A stretch of 64,000 nt of DNA, from assembly GCA_011037195.1 (NCBI GenBank), contig JAAEAF010000232.1:124001-188000 (forward strand), read 5' to 3'. Shown in pieces: positions 11,126 through 22,625 of the stretch; within the stretch, counting starts at the first letter, position 1, and every line of letters starts with the position of its first letter. A program made the position numbers and the translations under genes. This DNA comes from Triatoma infestans (lineage: Eukaryota; Arthropoda; Insecta; Hemiptera; Reduviidae). The notes below the pieces were generated by a model. That model was given only the letters and a program-made list of their open reading frames with translations. It was not told the origin of the DNA and made no database searches.

Positions 11126-11735
11126 ATGTGTGCTAATATACTTTTTATTGACCATATACACTCCATATCTGCTAAATCAAATTATGGGTTAAACAGGCAC
11201 CTCAAGTCCAGATTGATCTCACAAGAGACAAAAGCCTTGCTCTACAAGACTTTGATAAGGCCTATATTAATGTATGGTTCAGAATGCTGGACGCATTTAC
11301 CATATCCAATATAGCCAATAGCTATACTCATATTTGAAAGAAAAATCTTAAGGCGGATCTATGGGCCGGTGATAGTGGATAGAGTTTCGAGGAAAAGGTA
11401 TAACCAGCAGATATACGAAAAGTACAAAAATATAAATGTTTAGAGGCGGTCCGGATTAGCAGAGTTCGATGGCTGGGACATGTCCAATGGATGAGCGAAG
11501 ATAGAATGCCGAAAAGAATAAAGGATTACAATCCAGCTAGGAAAAGAAGAGTTGATCGACCGAAATCGAGGTGGTTTGATCAGACTGGCAAGGATGCTTC
11601 CAAGTTAAGAGTCCCTAGATGGTGGTTGGCGGCCATGGACAGAAAAGAGTGGGTAAAGTTGTGGCTGGATGCCAAGGCCCGACCCGGGCTGTAGAGCCGA
11701 AGATGTATGTATGTATGTATCTTTGGTCACCTAAA
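11126..11735 (+). pseudogene. LINE C-terminal remnant, RTE-like (L1 unit)
   Basis: Decayed ORF2 C-terminus: YKTLIRPILMYGSECW, IFERKILRRIYGP, RWLGHVQ-like, then a basic DRPKSRWFD segment and WLDAKARPGL. It ends in a short (TGTA)n tail, as simple-repeat-ended LINEs of the RTE type do. Stops and frameshifts are present. Its twin in the L2 unit is at 43,759-44,355. The clade assignment is tentative. Confidence 0.65.
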
Positions 11736-12200
11736 TTTCATTATCACATTGAAACTATTTCAAATATTCAAAATAAATTTCTAACATTGATTGCTTTCAA
11801 ACTTAATATCCCCAGACAGGAATTAGACTACACAAATCTCAGAAACCATCTCAGATGTTGATGACGTCTCAGTTGTTCAGATCGGAGGAAATTATTCGAT
11901 ATTATCCATGGGCTAATAGACAGCTCTGAGTTACTATCCTCAGTGACCTTCCAAGTCCCTGTCAAAAAAGATAGGCACCGCAATCTTTTCTTCATAAAAT
12001 TTTATAAAAATCATTACTCCTACAATTCATCAATAACCTGATCATTAAGATTAGTGAATAAACTTACTTCCGGACTAGATATTTTTCATCATTCCAGAAT
12101 CCAGTTTAAAAATGCAGTTACCGATTTTCTTCTGCCCTTCAATTCCAACATTCCATACACTAAATCCCTCGCATCGTACATTTTCCTTGTAAATAGGATC
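11736..12200 (+). pseudogene. Second LINE C-terminal remnant (L1 unit)
   Basis: Follows directly on the (TGTA)n tail. Fragments such as WSPKFHYHIETI, IQNKFL, and later VTFQVPVKKDRHRNLFF match the typical end of CR1/Jockey-like ORF2 (IE-IQ-KFLR, then F-VP-R). Broken by frameshifts. Confidence 0.55.
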
Positions 12201-12235
12201 AAGAGTATTATAAAAGTATAAAAAAATCAAATATT

Positions 12236-12350
12236 TATATATACTTTTTATGTACTGTACTTTTATATACTGTTGTATATATATTTGTATATACTTTTTA
12301 TGTACTGTACTTTTATATACTGTTGTATATATATTTGTATATACTTTTTA
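12236..12350. repeat. AT-rich tandem repeat, about 57-bp unit
   Basis: Two copies of a unit containing CTTTTTATGTACTGTACTT and TATACTGTTGTATATATAT. The L2 unit at 44,886-44,950 has one, so copy number differs between paralogs. Confidence 0.8.
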
Positions 12351-13524
12351 TTGGTTATCTTAATATTTCAGATTTGAATATGTTTTTTATTATTGAACAT
12401 TTATTTATTTGCTTTATATAGGTTTATTTGAGGTATCAATCCCTCTCAAAAGTTTGAGTTTTATTTTATTATATATAATTTCTCAATAAATATATTTATC
12501 TCAAAGATTAGTCAATTTCCAAATGCAAGCTAAACTATAAATATACTTATTTCTAAATATTAATATATATTTCAGTAATTTTTTAGATTCAAATATTATT
12601 TATAGATTTATTTTTATACTACTATTTAAACTTTTGTGCATAACTTTATTATAAATTTTCTTGTCCATTGTTACTGTATTTTGAAATGCTATTTAAATCC
12701 TCAGGCTTTAAAATTACAATGAGATGTTTGTACGGCAATGGCCACAGGGTTTAAAAAAAAAAAAAATCCTTTGTGGCTCTACGTTTCGGGTGCTTTGGAG
12801 AATTAACTGGGAACTATTCCACTAGTTCAAGATTGGAATTCAGGTGGACGGGGTAATAAGAATGAGTTCTGAAGTTTGTGTTGAACCTTGCATTTATTTC
12901 CGTCACTAGACGTAAAAGATTACAGTGATTACCCGATTCATAGTCTTCAGCGAACAACGTTGATGTGCAACGCACTGGCAGTGGCCTGGATAGTGATGTA
13001 GCTCACATGCAGAACTTAGGTACTGGCGTCTGAAGCAATGGGTGCAAGAACGAGCCCTGCGAACCAGGTTTTTTAGTCCAGCTGAACTAAAACTATGTAC
13101 AAAGGATTTATAATCCGTTAAAGAAATAAAGAAATAAAAATAAATATGATTGATAAAGTATTTAAATATATTTAAGACCCACCTGGGAGATTAGTTTCTA
13201 TCTCACTTCTAGTGTTAGGTTTAGTTCGATTATGTTCGATGTTATAATCGTGGTAACAGTGTAAAAAGTTAATGAAAAAAAAGAGAACCCATGTGTGACG
13301 TAGCTTTTCTGAAGTTATTATTAACTAGTTATATATTTTTTATTGAAAATTTTATATTTAGAAAGAAATATTTGTGTTTATATAGGTTTTTATTTTCTTA
13401 AACTTATTTTTATTAAATTAATTAATTTGGTTGTTAACTTTTTGGAGAAGTTAATTGTAAGTTTTTTAATTATTATATTTTGGATTTTGTTTTATTGGTG
13501 TATAAGACCAAAATAAACTGTAAT
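12351..13524. other. AT-rich, no gene seen
   Basis: Homology to the L2 unit continues to about 13,070 (45,660 there), then recurs in pieces (46,265-46,350). 13,305-13,372 occurs inverted at 46,413-46,480. No coding region supported. Confidence 0.5.
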
Positions 13525-14065
13525 TTGTTGTTATATCTTGAGTGATTTACATTCCCATTTTGTTTTTAAGACTTTTCAGAAAACTCCTCATTTTTCATTT
13601 ATTCTTATTTTATTTACGGGATTCTTAAAGCGAAACTATGGATGCCGGTAGGCATGCAACTTCTAACAAAAGAGCGATTATAAAAAGCACCAAATTTTCA
13701 ATTACCATCTCGCACATGGTAACCACTAATTGTTCCATTTTCGCCTTAGGAATTCTCACTTCCTATTTAGTTTCCTTACGAAAGTTCCGAATAGCAAAGT
13801 TTTTTGGTTCTATCATTGATAACTGTTCGACATATCAAAGTCAATTGATATCTGTGAGTCGGTGATTCTATTTGGTGTCTGTTGGATAAGACTTATTCAA
13901 AATTTGATTCATCTTGGATAATTTGGCGTGATAAAATAATATGAATACATAATAGACAATTTCAAAATTAAAAAATGAAACAAAACACAATATTAAAGAA
14001 ACAAGCTTTTTTTCCACCAATGATACCGCCAAGAAAACACATCAGCTTTCGATTTGGTAGTACAT
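13525..14065 (+). repeat. Diverged direct repeat, copy 1
   Basis: About 540 bp starting near ATATCTTGAGTGATTTAC, with GATTCTTAA, CACCAAATTTTCAATTA, TAACTGTT and GATAAAATAATATGAAT in the same order as 15,530-16,050, at roughly 80% identity by eye. Unidentified repeat family. Confidence 0.65.
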
Positions 14066-14649
14066 TAGCAAACTTATTGATCTGGTCAGAAATAATAGAG
14101 TTAACCATTTTTATTGAATATAACCTTACCCTAATGTAATACTTATTATAACCTTAATATAATGTGATATAAGAGATGACCCAACAATCTGGTAAGAACG
14201 TTATTCTCCTTAATGTGTCTAGTCCATATTACATCCTAAGGCATGAGACCGCTACATTGAAAATGTATCTGTAAAAATGTTTCTATAGTTTTTAATTTGG
14301 ATGAACTGGACTTGCCCGATAACCGCTATCCGAAAGCTTAATAGGTTGATTGCAATGCCTAATAGCTCTATAAAATACAATGGATCCTAGAGGTAAACAA
14401 AATTATTGTTCTTACAACAATTATGATTAATGGGATATTATTTGATGTACAACATTTCTACTTTGATAAACTAGACATTAAGGAAAATGAGAATAAGATC
14501 ATTAATTAGTACTTACAAGGAACACTTAAAGAAGTTAGACGAAGATATTTGGTAGAATTTATTGCCTTTTGTTCAAGTATAATATACAATCCCTTAATCT
14601 AATAATGTTTACATAATAGATTACAATGGTATTCCCTTTGTTTTTTTTT

Positions 14650-14885
14650 TACTGCTTGCGTTGGTCTAGTGTCTAGTGCATTTGTGTTTGGTCAGATGAG
14701 TTCGATTCCCGAGGAGGAGGCAAAGTCGATGTTACCGCGCCATCCTTTAAAAATGTGGGAAACTATTGTTGGTAGCGCACTAGATAGCAAATCCCGGAAC
14801 TAAAACGGCCAATACAAATCACCGTCCGGCAAGCCTTTCTTTGCCTCTTTGTGGCCTATTGTGCCATAGGTCTTTAATTAATTGT
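14650..14885 (+). mobile_element. tRNA-derived SINE, family A (plus)
   Basis: The tRNA-like head has a TTGGTCTAGTGTCTAGTG A-box region and a GTTCGATTCCC B box, followed by AAAGTCGATGTTA, CGGAACTAAAACGGC and a tail near TGGCCTATTGTGCCATAGG. Same layout as the minus-strand copies at 21.1, 48.5 and 56.8 kb, but more diverged. Confidence 0.65.
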
Positions 14886-15162
14886 TTTCTGTTAGTATAT
14901 AATATTCAAATTACTTCTCAATTTATTTATGTATCTTTAATTATTTACTAATTAATTTATTTTATAATTCGCTCTATTTCAACATAACATTTTAATTTTT
15001 ATGCATTTTAATTCAATATATCAAAAGAAAGAAAATTCTCTTTATAAATGTAAAGTTTGTAATTATTTACAAGTGGTAATTATTTACAAGTGTGCCCCCA
15101 ATATGGACGGTCACTAGCTACAGTAACTGCTCATTCCCAATCTTATTACACTAATATTTCTG

Positions 15163-15516
15163 ATTTATTTATTCATTCGTATATACTAATTAATTTATTT
15201 ATTTCATATTATGATTCATTTGTTTCTGATATGTTTAGAATTTATGAATTAAGTGGTTAAATAAATGTATTGTCTTTAATGAAGAAACAGATATAAACCC
15301 TCTTGTTTAATATTTATCACTGAATTCAAGTTATTTGAAATGACATATTAATTAGGGACTTCGTTAATTTAAACCTACAAGTTCTTGGGACAATGTTTAA
15401 AAATAAACTCTGATTGTGTTTGGTAGTTTTTACTTATATTTAGTGTGATACTTGTTTAAATGAATCATAATGTGAAATAAATAAAGAAATATGAATGAAT
15501 AAATAAATCAGAAAAG
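15163..15516. repeat. Inverted repeat, about 55-bp arms
   Basis: TTTATTCATTCGTATAT...ATTTCATATTATGATTCATTTG (15,167-15,225) is mirrored by AAATGAATCATAATGTGAAAT...ATGAATGAATAAATAAAT (15,457-15,512). Possibly a small fold-back element. Confidence 0.55.
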
Positions 15517-15529
15517 TAAAACTGTAATT

Positions 15530-16050
15530 TGAGTGTTTATATCTTGAGTGATTTACCTTCCATTTTGTTTTTGGAACTCTTCATTAAACTTTTCTTTTTT
15601 TATTTATTCTTATTTGATTTACTGGATTCTTAAGCAAACCTGGCATGCCGGTGTGCATGGAAATTTTAGCGAAAGAGAGATTGTAAAACGCACCAAATTT
15701 TCAATTATCATCTCGGACGCTAAATTCTTCCATTTTTGCCGTGGGAGTTCCCATTTCCTAATTAGTTATCTTAAGAAACATACGAACAGCAAAGATTTTT
15801 GGTTCCATCTTTGATAACTGTTTGACATAACATTGTCAATTGATATCTGTCGGTCAGTGATAATATTTGCTGTTTGTTGGATAAGGCTTATTCACAATTG
15901 TTTTATCTTGGACAATTTTAAGTGATAAAATAATATGAATTAATAATTAATAGGCAATTTCAAAATTAAAAACAAAACTCAATATTAAAGAAACCAGCTT
16001 TTTTCCTCCAAACATACTGCCAAGAAAACAAATCAACTTTCGGTTTGCGA
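15530..16050 (+). repeat. Diverged direct repeat, copy 2
   Basis: Partner of 13,525-14,065. The frames inside both copies are disrupted relative to each other, so I do not call a gene. Confidence 0.65.
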
Positions 16051-16059
16051 ATATTAAAA

Positions 16060-16115
16060 TAGCAATCCGGCTAAGCCCTTGCTTTACCACTGAGGTAATC
16101 TTAGCCCCTGCGATG
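16060..16115 (-). repeat. tRNA-like SINE head remnant
   Basis: Minus strand GGGGCTAAGATTACCTCAGT GGTAAAGCAAGG is a decayed tRNA 5' half, close to the family C SINE head. No B box is visible. Confidence 0.4.
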
Positions 16116-16469
16116 AAAAAGACCCAAGGAGATAGATAATAACAAACAAAATATGCAAATCAAAATAGAAACCTAAAGATATAACTAGTGACAATTTCAT
16201 AAATTAATTTTTAAGATGGATAAATTTTGTAGCATCACAAATAATATGTTGTATTATTGTAGATTTATTTAAAATAACTATTTTTTTAAATTTTTTTAGC
16301 ATGTTATAAAAAATGTGGATGAGTTTTACAGTGGGCATTCTTTCTAGAGAGGAATTTATCTATGTGCATTCCTTGTTTTAATAAAGCTTCCTTAGCTTTA
16401 GCATCTTCTCCTTCCTTTTCCCGCTGTAATACCAAAATATTTTCTAAAAAAAAAAACAAAGATCTCAAG

Positions 16470-16690
16470 GGATTAATAATACTGGAGCCCCACGTGGAAG
16501 TTCGAGTCCAGCTGTGCTATCTTTAGATTTTGTCTTCCTAGGACCCTCTACAGCTCACTGTTCGGTGATGGACTGTGCTGTCTGTAACAAGAAAACACTG
16601 TCCGGAGGCCGGGAGTGCACTGAGAAGACTCCGGGCGCCAATGACCCATAGATGTTGACGTGCCTTAAATTAAATTAAAAAAAAGAAAAA
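16470..16690 (+). mobile_element. tRNA-derived SINE, family B (plus)
   Basis: Begins near GGAGCCCCACGTGGAAGTTCG with the B box GTTCGAGTCC. Then come CTTCCTAGGACC, GTTCGGTGATGGACTGTG, ACTGTCCGGAGGCCGGGAG and a poly-A-type tail (TTAAATTAAAAAAAAG). Most informative copy of the family. Confidence 0.7.
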
Positions 16691-16798
16691 AGAAAACTGG
16701 AATTCGGATGTTACCAATAATAAAATTCACAATTAAATAATATAAAGTTGCCTAACTGAAATATACTGGTGGTAGATATACCTGTTGGATCTCTAGGC

Positions 16799-16806
16799 AC
16801 CTAGAA
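16799..16806. repeat. Target-site duplication, left
   Basis: ACCTAGAA, repeated exactly at 17,900-17,907. An 8-bp duplication is the hAT signature. Confidence 0.9.
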
Positions 16807-17899
16807 CAGTGATGGCGAACCTTTTGAGCTCGGTGTGTCAAAATTTTGAAAAATAGAAACATAATTCTCGTGGCGTGTCACTCATCAAGTTAATTATTTA
16901 TTTAATGCCATTTAAAATACAAAAGCCAAAATTATGAAACCAATAGTTTACATTTAGAGACTTGTCTTACATATTTCATTGACACTTAACATACAAAATC
17001 AAGTAATATATATATAAAATATAATTGAACAAAAACAGAAAAACAATATAAATTTATACAATTAGAAAATAAATATATATGAAAAATTAGTGACTTTTTT
17101 TGGTGTGGTGGTTGGTTCCGCAGAGCTGGAAAGCATCAGAGACATTTTCCGTGGTAGCCTGCTTCATTTTGTGGATATCGACCGGTTTCGGGGGTTCGCC
17201 CATCTTCAGGATGCGTTTTTCAGACAGTGCGACAACACAGACTTGTACAAAGCAAACTTGAGTGTGAAAACTAAGTTTGCGATGGGCAGGTCGGTGTTGT
17301 CACACTGTCTGAAAAACGCATCCTGAAGATTGGCGAACGCCCGAAACCGGTCGATGACTACAAAATGAAGCAGGCTACCGCGGAAAATGTCTCTGATTAC
17401 TTTTTTGGTGCTGAAGTTTGTCTGCTAAATCTTCTAATTCGGGTTTATACTTGGTACATTTCAAGGCCAAGCCAGCGCCACTGACTTCATCTGTTAACCG
17501 ATTCCGTTTGTTTGTCTTAATAATTATTTAATGCTGAGAACAATGTCTCACAAAAATATGTGGATGATAAAATTGTTAGCAAAACAACTAAAGGAGATCT
17601 CGAGGAGCGGTCAATAAAATGTACACTTTTTTTAAAATTTTTTCCAACGTTTCGACAAATTTATTGTCTTTTTCAGGGATAAAATTAAAAAAAATGTTAA
17701 TCGGTATTTATAATTTCCATGAAACAAACTAAACACAAAATATGTAGTAAACAGAGAGAGTTGCTAACTGTATGAGCTACATTATCAGAAAAAAAAGATT
17801 TTTTTGAATTATGAAATTTTTTATCTTTGAAGATGCGTGTCACCAAAAATGAGCTCGCGTGTCAGCACTGACACGCGTGTCATAGGTTCGCCATCACTG
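16807..17899. mobile_element. Non-autonomous hAT element
   Basis: Starts CAGTGATGGCGAACC and ends GGTTCGCCATCACTG, perfect 15-bp terminal inverted repeats, flanked by the exact 8-bp duplication ACCTAGAA. The ends continue with GACACGC/GTGTC-type inverted sequence. 1,093 bp, no transposase frame. It contains a separate palindromic repeat (17,135-17,398). Confidence 0.9.
17135..17398. repeat. Palindromic repeat nested in the hAT element
   Basis: Arms of about 107 bp: CATCAGAGACATTTTCCG... and ...CGGAAAATGTCTCTGATT, enclosing a spacer of about 50 bp. Short related sequences flank the insert (CTTTTTTTGGTG left, CTTTTTTGGTG right), possibly a target duplication. A fuller version is at 51,721-52,129; single-arm fragments are at 23,180-23,245 and 58,795-58,845. 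Confidence 0.7.
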
Positions 17900-17907
17900 A
17901 CCTAGAA
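17900..17907. repeat. Target-site duplication, right
   Basis: ACCTAGAA, exact copy of 16,799-16,806. Confidence 0.9.
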
Positions 17908-18560
17908 TATAATTACATTGTAGTCTAGAAGTTAACGCTCTTATCAATACCGAAATATAACTCCATAAATTCCTAAAAATAATTTTCTTTTTCAGAAAAA
18001 TATTTCAAAAATTAGTGAGACGTTTATATTTGTGTTGTTAGCATCCCAAGATGGATGAAAAATCGTTGTAGCCGTTCTCAAGAAAATATCAGCAACTAAA
18101 AACGAATTCGGTATAGTAACACTTTCAGGTAATCAATTTTTTCAAATTTAAAATGCTTTCATTGTACATATAATACACTATGGAATACATTGTTAAAACG
18201 TGGATCGTCAAGGAAATCTTAACGTTGTTGTGCTTTGAGTAAACTGAACTTGAAGTGAAACTTACCGTGTTTTATCAGTTTGATCAGTTTTTGTAGTAAC
18301 TGCAGTATAAGAGAAATTCGTATAAGTGATTTACACCAGATTTTATTGCATGGATTTGGTGCGTGCCCGAATTTAACTTTTACAAAGACTTCTTTGCGGG
18401 CAAGTCTGGCATACCTTCATTTCATACGTCATTGCTTGACAGAGGAAAAGACAGTGCTCTATGCCTTCTGCTACTGCAAAAGTGTGATTGTTCTAAGTGG
18501 GCGATGAATCGCCCCCGCCGCAGCAAACTATCCAGAGGCTCCTCTCAGGCATATATCCGT
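17908..18560. other. No gene seen
   Basis: AT-rich with short chance frames only. A Cys-rich frame at 18,280-18,507 has no recognisable motif. Confidence 0.45.
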
Positions 18561-18922
18561 ATATAGGATGGAAGGTGATCAAAGATGTTTATCAATGTAT
18601 CAGCACTATATTTAACGATTGCTCAAACTTCATACGTGATTGCATACCTATTAAAATTAAGTTTCAGTTTTTTAAAACGGTTTGTCGATCGGTAGCGTGC
18701 TACAATGCTCAGGTTAGGGGGTTTCATAGCTGTGATGCCTTCAAAAAATTTCAAAGTTCCTTTATGAAGAAATTATTTGCGCTCCCTGCTTGCACTCCTA
18801 ACAATATGCTCGCACTTGAATCTGTTCAGTGTTTTACCCTTAAGCTTCATCTAAAATATTGTATTAAAATTCTATCTCAGGAAGACCACCGATCCTTAAC
18901 ATTTTTCTTTTATTATAAATAA
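18561..18922 (+). pseudogene. LINE ORF2 thumb-region remnant (L2 unit)
   Basis: The translation FFKTVCRSVACYNAQVRGF, then FMKKLFALPACTPNNMLALE, aligns with VYKSVSRAIISYGSQAWGF and FIKKVFLLPKYAPNYILAYE in the younger LINE at 38,557-39,939, so it is an older member of that lineage. The L3 unit has the same fragment, more decayed, at 52,161-52,390. Confidence 0.6.
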
Positions 18923-19199
18923 ATTTTGTACCGATTCAAGTGTAGTTTTTTCTATATTTGACTGGAATTCTTAATTCTTGTTTTATTGCCTCCGAAATAT
19001 TAAATGATCAACATCCAAGTTCCGAATTTTGGCGTAAATATGTTTTGAAATAGACTCTTGCCTAATTTTGTTGATGATTTCCGTTCCAGAAAAATGTTTC
19101 AGTGTCCAGAGAGAGTAACCAGAAAATTATAAAGGACTTTTAAATAACGTACAACATTTTATAGTTACAAATTTTGTGAATTTCAATTTTATTCACAAT

Positions 19200-19900
19200 T
19201 GCAAAATAAAACCGGCAAATTCTTCTATTTTCATCATAAATTGCAATCGTTTAATGTGACGCGTGTGTCTGTGTGTTTTAACAGAATAACTCAAAGTAGC
19301 AGAAAGCCAAAACTTGGTATTCCGTATAGGTATTACTTTCACATCAGATTTCGGGACAAATCCATCAATCAGAACGGCGACTTTACTATAATTTTTTTTT
19401 GTTTATTTTTTTATTTTTTCATGATTTCCTCAAAAATGGCTTAAACGATTTTCACTAAACTCCACACATAAATACCTATCAGTTTTATTTGTTACATTTT
19501 CCCGGGAAAATTGATTTGTTGACGGTTTGGAGAGAACACTGGCGTTATGCTTTTTTCTAAAGTTGTCAATACAATACGATTTGGAATTCTATTAATGTTT
19601 CCAATGTGTATTATTATGATGTAGACAGTAAAACCATATATTACTATCGTAGTTGATTATACAATTCTATCATCCAATCGAAATTAATTAGAAATAAATA
19701 GATGACTAAAATTCCGAGTTTCAAGAAAATTACTAAACCGGAAGTGAGCTTTTACTGAAAGTTTTTTTCAGTTTTCAACGAACTTCATGTAATTTTCTGC
19801 ACTCACTATAAAGGTTGCCAATTATAATTTTGAGAAATAGAGTAAGAGAGAAAGTTGCGTGCGTGTTTCACACCAGATTTTTCTGTTTTATAAACAAAAC
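19200..19900 (+). repeat. Scattered fold-back-type repeats (L2 unit)
   Basis: Plus-oriented segments with TCAAAAATGGCTTAAACGAT, GAAATAGAGTAAGAGAGAAAG and ACCGGAAGTGAGC, the same family as the arms at 7.6-10.4 kb. Confidence 0.6.
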
Positions 19901-20068
19901 AAAAAGGATTATTCAAATACAAATTGATATTCTTAAAGTTTTCATTTTTTCTTTTTTATTTTTGTATCCAAGTATATTCAAAACATGTATTTCCCTCATT
20001 CGAAAATCTGACATGAAGGTTTCTACAGAATAAGGTCAAGGAAATCAACGAACACAATTTTGAAAACA

Positions 20069-20074
20069 ATTTAT
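20069..20074 (-). terminator. Polyadenylation signal, L2
   Basis: AATAAA on the minus strand about 220 nt beyond the lipocalin stop codon. Conserved in L3. Confidence 0.6.
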
Positions 20075-20293
20075 TTTCACAAATTTCCATAATTACATAT
20101 ATTTAAACATATATTCTTTCTAAAGTAGTTATAAAATTGTCTTTGTTAATGACAATTTGTTGCCTTGGTAAAGACGTAAATAATATGCCGAAACGTTTAA
20201 TAGTCAGGAAGAAATTTTTCAAATCACCTTGCTCCGTGTCCTCAATAACCTTTAACTATATACTATTTATAACGTAAATTGCAACGTTATATA

Positions 20294-20427
20294 CTATATA
20301 TAATGTATATGACAATATTTATCCGACGATAATTTGAAATCTTCTATTTTTAATCCAAATTTCTTTAAACTAGTTTCAACTTTTTCATCTACAATATATG
20401 ATTTGCGGGTGTAAATGTTGATTATTG
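20294..20427 (-). pseudogene. Lipocalin L2, exon 5 (last)
   Basis: Begins after ATAATTTTACAG and runs 43 codons to TAG. INIYTRKSYIV is the last beta strand, LKKFGLKIEDF the C-terminal helix, and DKYC holds the cysteine that in lipocalins usually ties the C-terminus to the barrel. The reading frame is intact. Ten of 43 residues differ from L3, yet the 200 nt after the stop codon are identical in both copies. Confidence 0.85.
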
Positions 20428-20609
20428 CTGTAAAATTATTATAATTATTATTACATTGAATTATCAAAATATTTATGTAATCATGGGCCAAATAGTGAAA
20501 GTAATTCGCGAACGATGACTTATATAGTAACTGACAATAACTTTAATATACTGATAAGAGGATCTTAATAATGAGATAATATAAAATTAATGTTGTATTC
20601 ATCACTTAC

Positions 20610-20708
20610 AAGCTGAATCGATCAGTCCACAGCTGTATTCTATAGAATAATTGTCATAATCAGTATCTAATACAGTGACTTCCGTATGAAAATTGGTGGT
20701 ATATCCCC
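20610..20708 (-). pseudogene. Lipocalin L2, exon 4 (altered acceptor)
   Basis: Contains TEVTVLDTDYDNYSIEYSC, the strand F-G region of lipocalins, and ends at the donor GTAAGTG. The acceptor used by L3 (AAAACAG) reads AAAACTG here, so AG is lost. The next AG (GTTTCAG, just before 20,708) keeps the frame and would drop four codons. Two small in-frame differences from L3 lie at the ends. The extra Cys of L3 (SNCH) is Phe here. Confidence 0.8.
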
Positions 20709-21107
20709 CTGAAACATCAACAGTTTTGGAGAAAATAACATTTATGAACTAAACGTTAAATGAAACATAATACAAAATCTAGGGTGAAACACTCACACCA
20801 CATTTAAGTATTATTATTTTAATTATTGGTTGCTTAATTATTGCTTTTAATTATTAAAATTTTAATTAACAGATTTTCTTAAGACTTGAAACTTTTACTA
20901 CACGTTAGGTAACCATAATAATTCTGATAATAATGCTGACAGAGGGAATGTACTTGATAGTATTTAGGGCTTTAAGTTACGCCTGATTGTGGCTACAATA
21001 TATAGCAGTGCCCTGTTGACAGCCAGTCAACATTACTTATGACAGATTTAATTCAAATCCAATTCACAAATTCCATAGAGCCCACTAAACAACAATTTTT
21101 CCGTATA

Positions 21108-21350
21108 AAAACCCATGGCGCAACAGGCCATGAAGGGCCAACGCATGCCAGATGGCGATTAGAATAGGGGGCGTGTGGTGAGTACGCAACTGTTCCTACG
21201 CCGTTTAGTTCCGGCCTTCGCTAGCTAGGGCGTACTAACTGTAGCTTCCCATTTTTATCACGATGCTGGGTAAATATCGACTTTGCCCTCACGGGAATCG
21301 AACCCTAATCTCTCGCACGAAAGCGGTGAGCTAGCCAATAGTCCAAGGGG
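21108..21350 (-). mobile_element. tRNA-derived SINE, family A (L2 intron 3)
   Basis: Minus strand: TTGGCTAGCTCACCGC (A box) and GGTTCGATTCCCGTGAGGGC (perfect B box), a body with GGGAAGCTACAGTTAGTACG, and a tail near 21,108. Shared with L3 at 56,805-57,050, so it predates the duplication. Confidence 0.8.
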
Positions 21351-21639
21351 TCAAGACTTTCCGAAAAAAGAATCGTGGTCGATTTATATTTGGTGTAGTC
21401 AGCATTCTTGTATAAAGACAAATCATTCGAGATGTTTTCAAACAAATTTAGTATTTGAATCGACAATCGCTTGTTCAGTTAATATATTGTCTTACATTAA
21501 TCAGCGTAGAAGAAAAGCAACGGAACAAAGCATTATTTTTATTTTGTCAGAGGTAGACTGGAAATCGTTGAAGAACTACAGCATTTGGGAATAACTACAG
21601 TTTTGAGAATTAACCTGCACAACCCACGTAACAAATAAC

Positions 21640-22090
21640 TTAATTGAACGGGAAGTATCACTTCTCACTTTTTTGCAATTTCCTCAAAAAGTGGCTCCAA
21701 CGATATTCTTTAAACTTGTTGTATCAACTACACTTATTACACAAACAAAGTGCTACAACTTTTATTTAAATATTTCTCCAGGAAAAATTCATGTAAAGCA
21801 GTTTTTGGGAGAAGGGCGAGGTTACGTTTTCCTCTAAAGTGCTATTATAGTTTATTAAACAGTTCTATCATCCAGATAATATTAATTAGAATTAAATACG
21901 TTATCCAAATTCTGAGTTTGAAGGAAATCGGTTGGCTGGAATTGCGTATTTCATTAAATTTGTTGCACTAACTATGAACACAGAGATTTATGAACTTTTA
22001 TACGAGGAAATTCATTTAATGATGTTTCTGGGGTTGAGCAGTGTTTCGGTTTTCGAAAGTCATTTTATTAAGTTTAGGTTTTCTCCAAAT
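21640..22090 (+). repeat. Fold-back-type repeat segment (L2 intron 3)
   Basis: AAAAGTGGCTCCAACGAT, TTTCTCCAGGAAAAATTC and CGTTTTCCTCTAAAGTGCTA match the arms at 9.8-10.1 kb. Shared with L3 (57,330-57,740). Confidence 0.6.
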
Positions 22091-22389
22091 TGAAGACAAA
22101 CAACATTTGGTAAAGATTATGAGTTTGAAAAACAAATTTATAACTTAAATCTTGGTAAACGGCACAGTGATGAAAGTCCGTTACACACTAGATTTTGTTT
22201 AAAAATCATTAGAGCATAGAGAGCCCGCGCGTCCTATGCTATTGGTGTTGTAGGCGTGTAATACTGCTCACTTATATCTAGATAAGTAGCGCTATCTCTA
22301 GTTTCAGAATACACTTAGTTTGTTAAAAACAACAAGCTAAACATATACTACAAACAAAAACATATATATACATATATATTATATTTTTT

Positions 22390-22590
22390 TTAAGGCGCGT
22401 CCATATTTACGGTCATTAGCGCCCGGAGGCTTCCCAGAGTGCACTGTCAGCCTCCGGACAGTGTACTCTCGCTACAGACGACATAGTCTATCACCGAACA
22501 GTGTGCTGTTGGGATTCCTAGGAAGAAAAAATCTAAGGGTGGCACTGGACTGGAGTCCAACGCACTAACCACCTAGCTATTCCCGCCCCT
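22390..22590 (-). mobile_element. tRNA-derived SINE, family B (L2 intron 3)
   Basis: Minus strand begins GGGGCGGGAATAGCTAGGTG GTTAGTGCG (A-box head), then CTTCCTAGGAATCC, GTTCGGTGATAGAC and ACTGTCCGGAGG, ending in A-rich sequence near 22,390. Shared with L3 (58,050-58,265). Confidence 0.7.
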
Positions 22591-22625
22591 ACAAACTTTT
22601 ATTAAAAATGAATATTTATACAAAC

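Noticed and set aside
18280..18507. Cys-rich secreted peptide gene
   Set aside because: No signal peptide at its start, no conservation in the L3 unit, overlapping alternative frames of equal length.
21283..21350. Possible tRNA gene with perfect B box
   Set aside because: Same arrangement at 48.5 and 56.8 kb with a shared non-tRNA body and A-rich tail; a SINE head.
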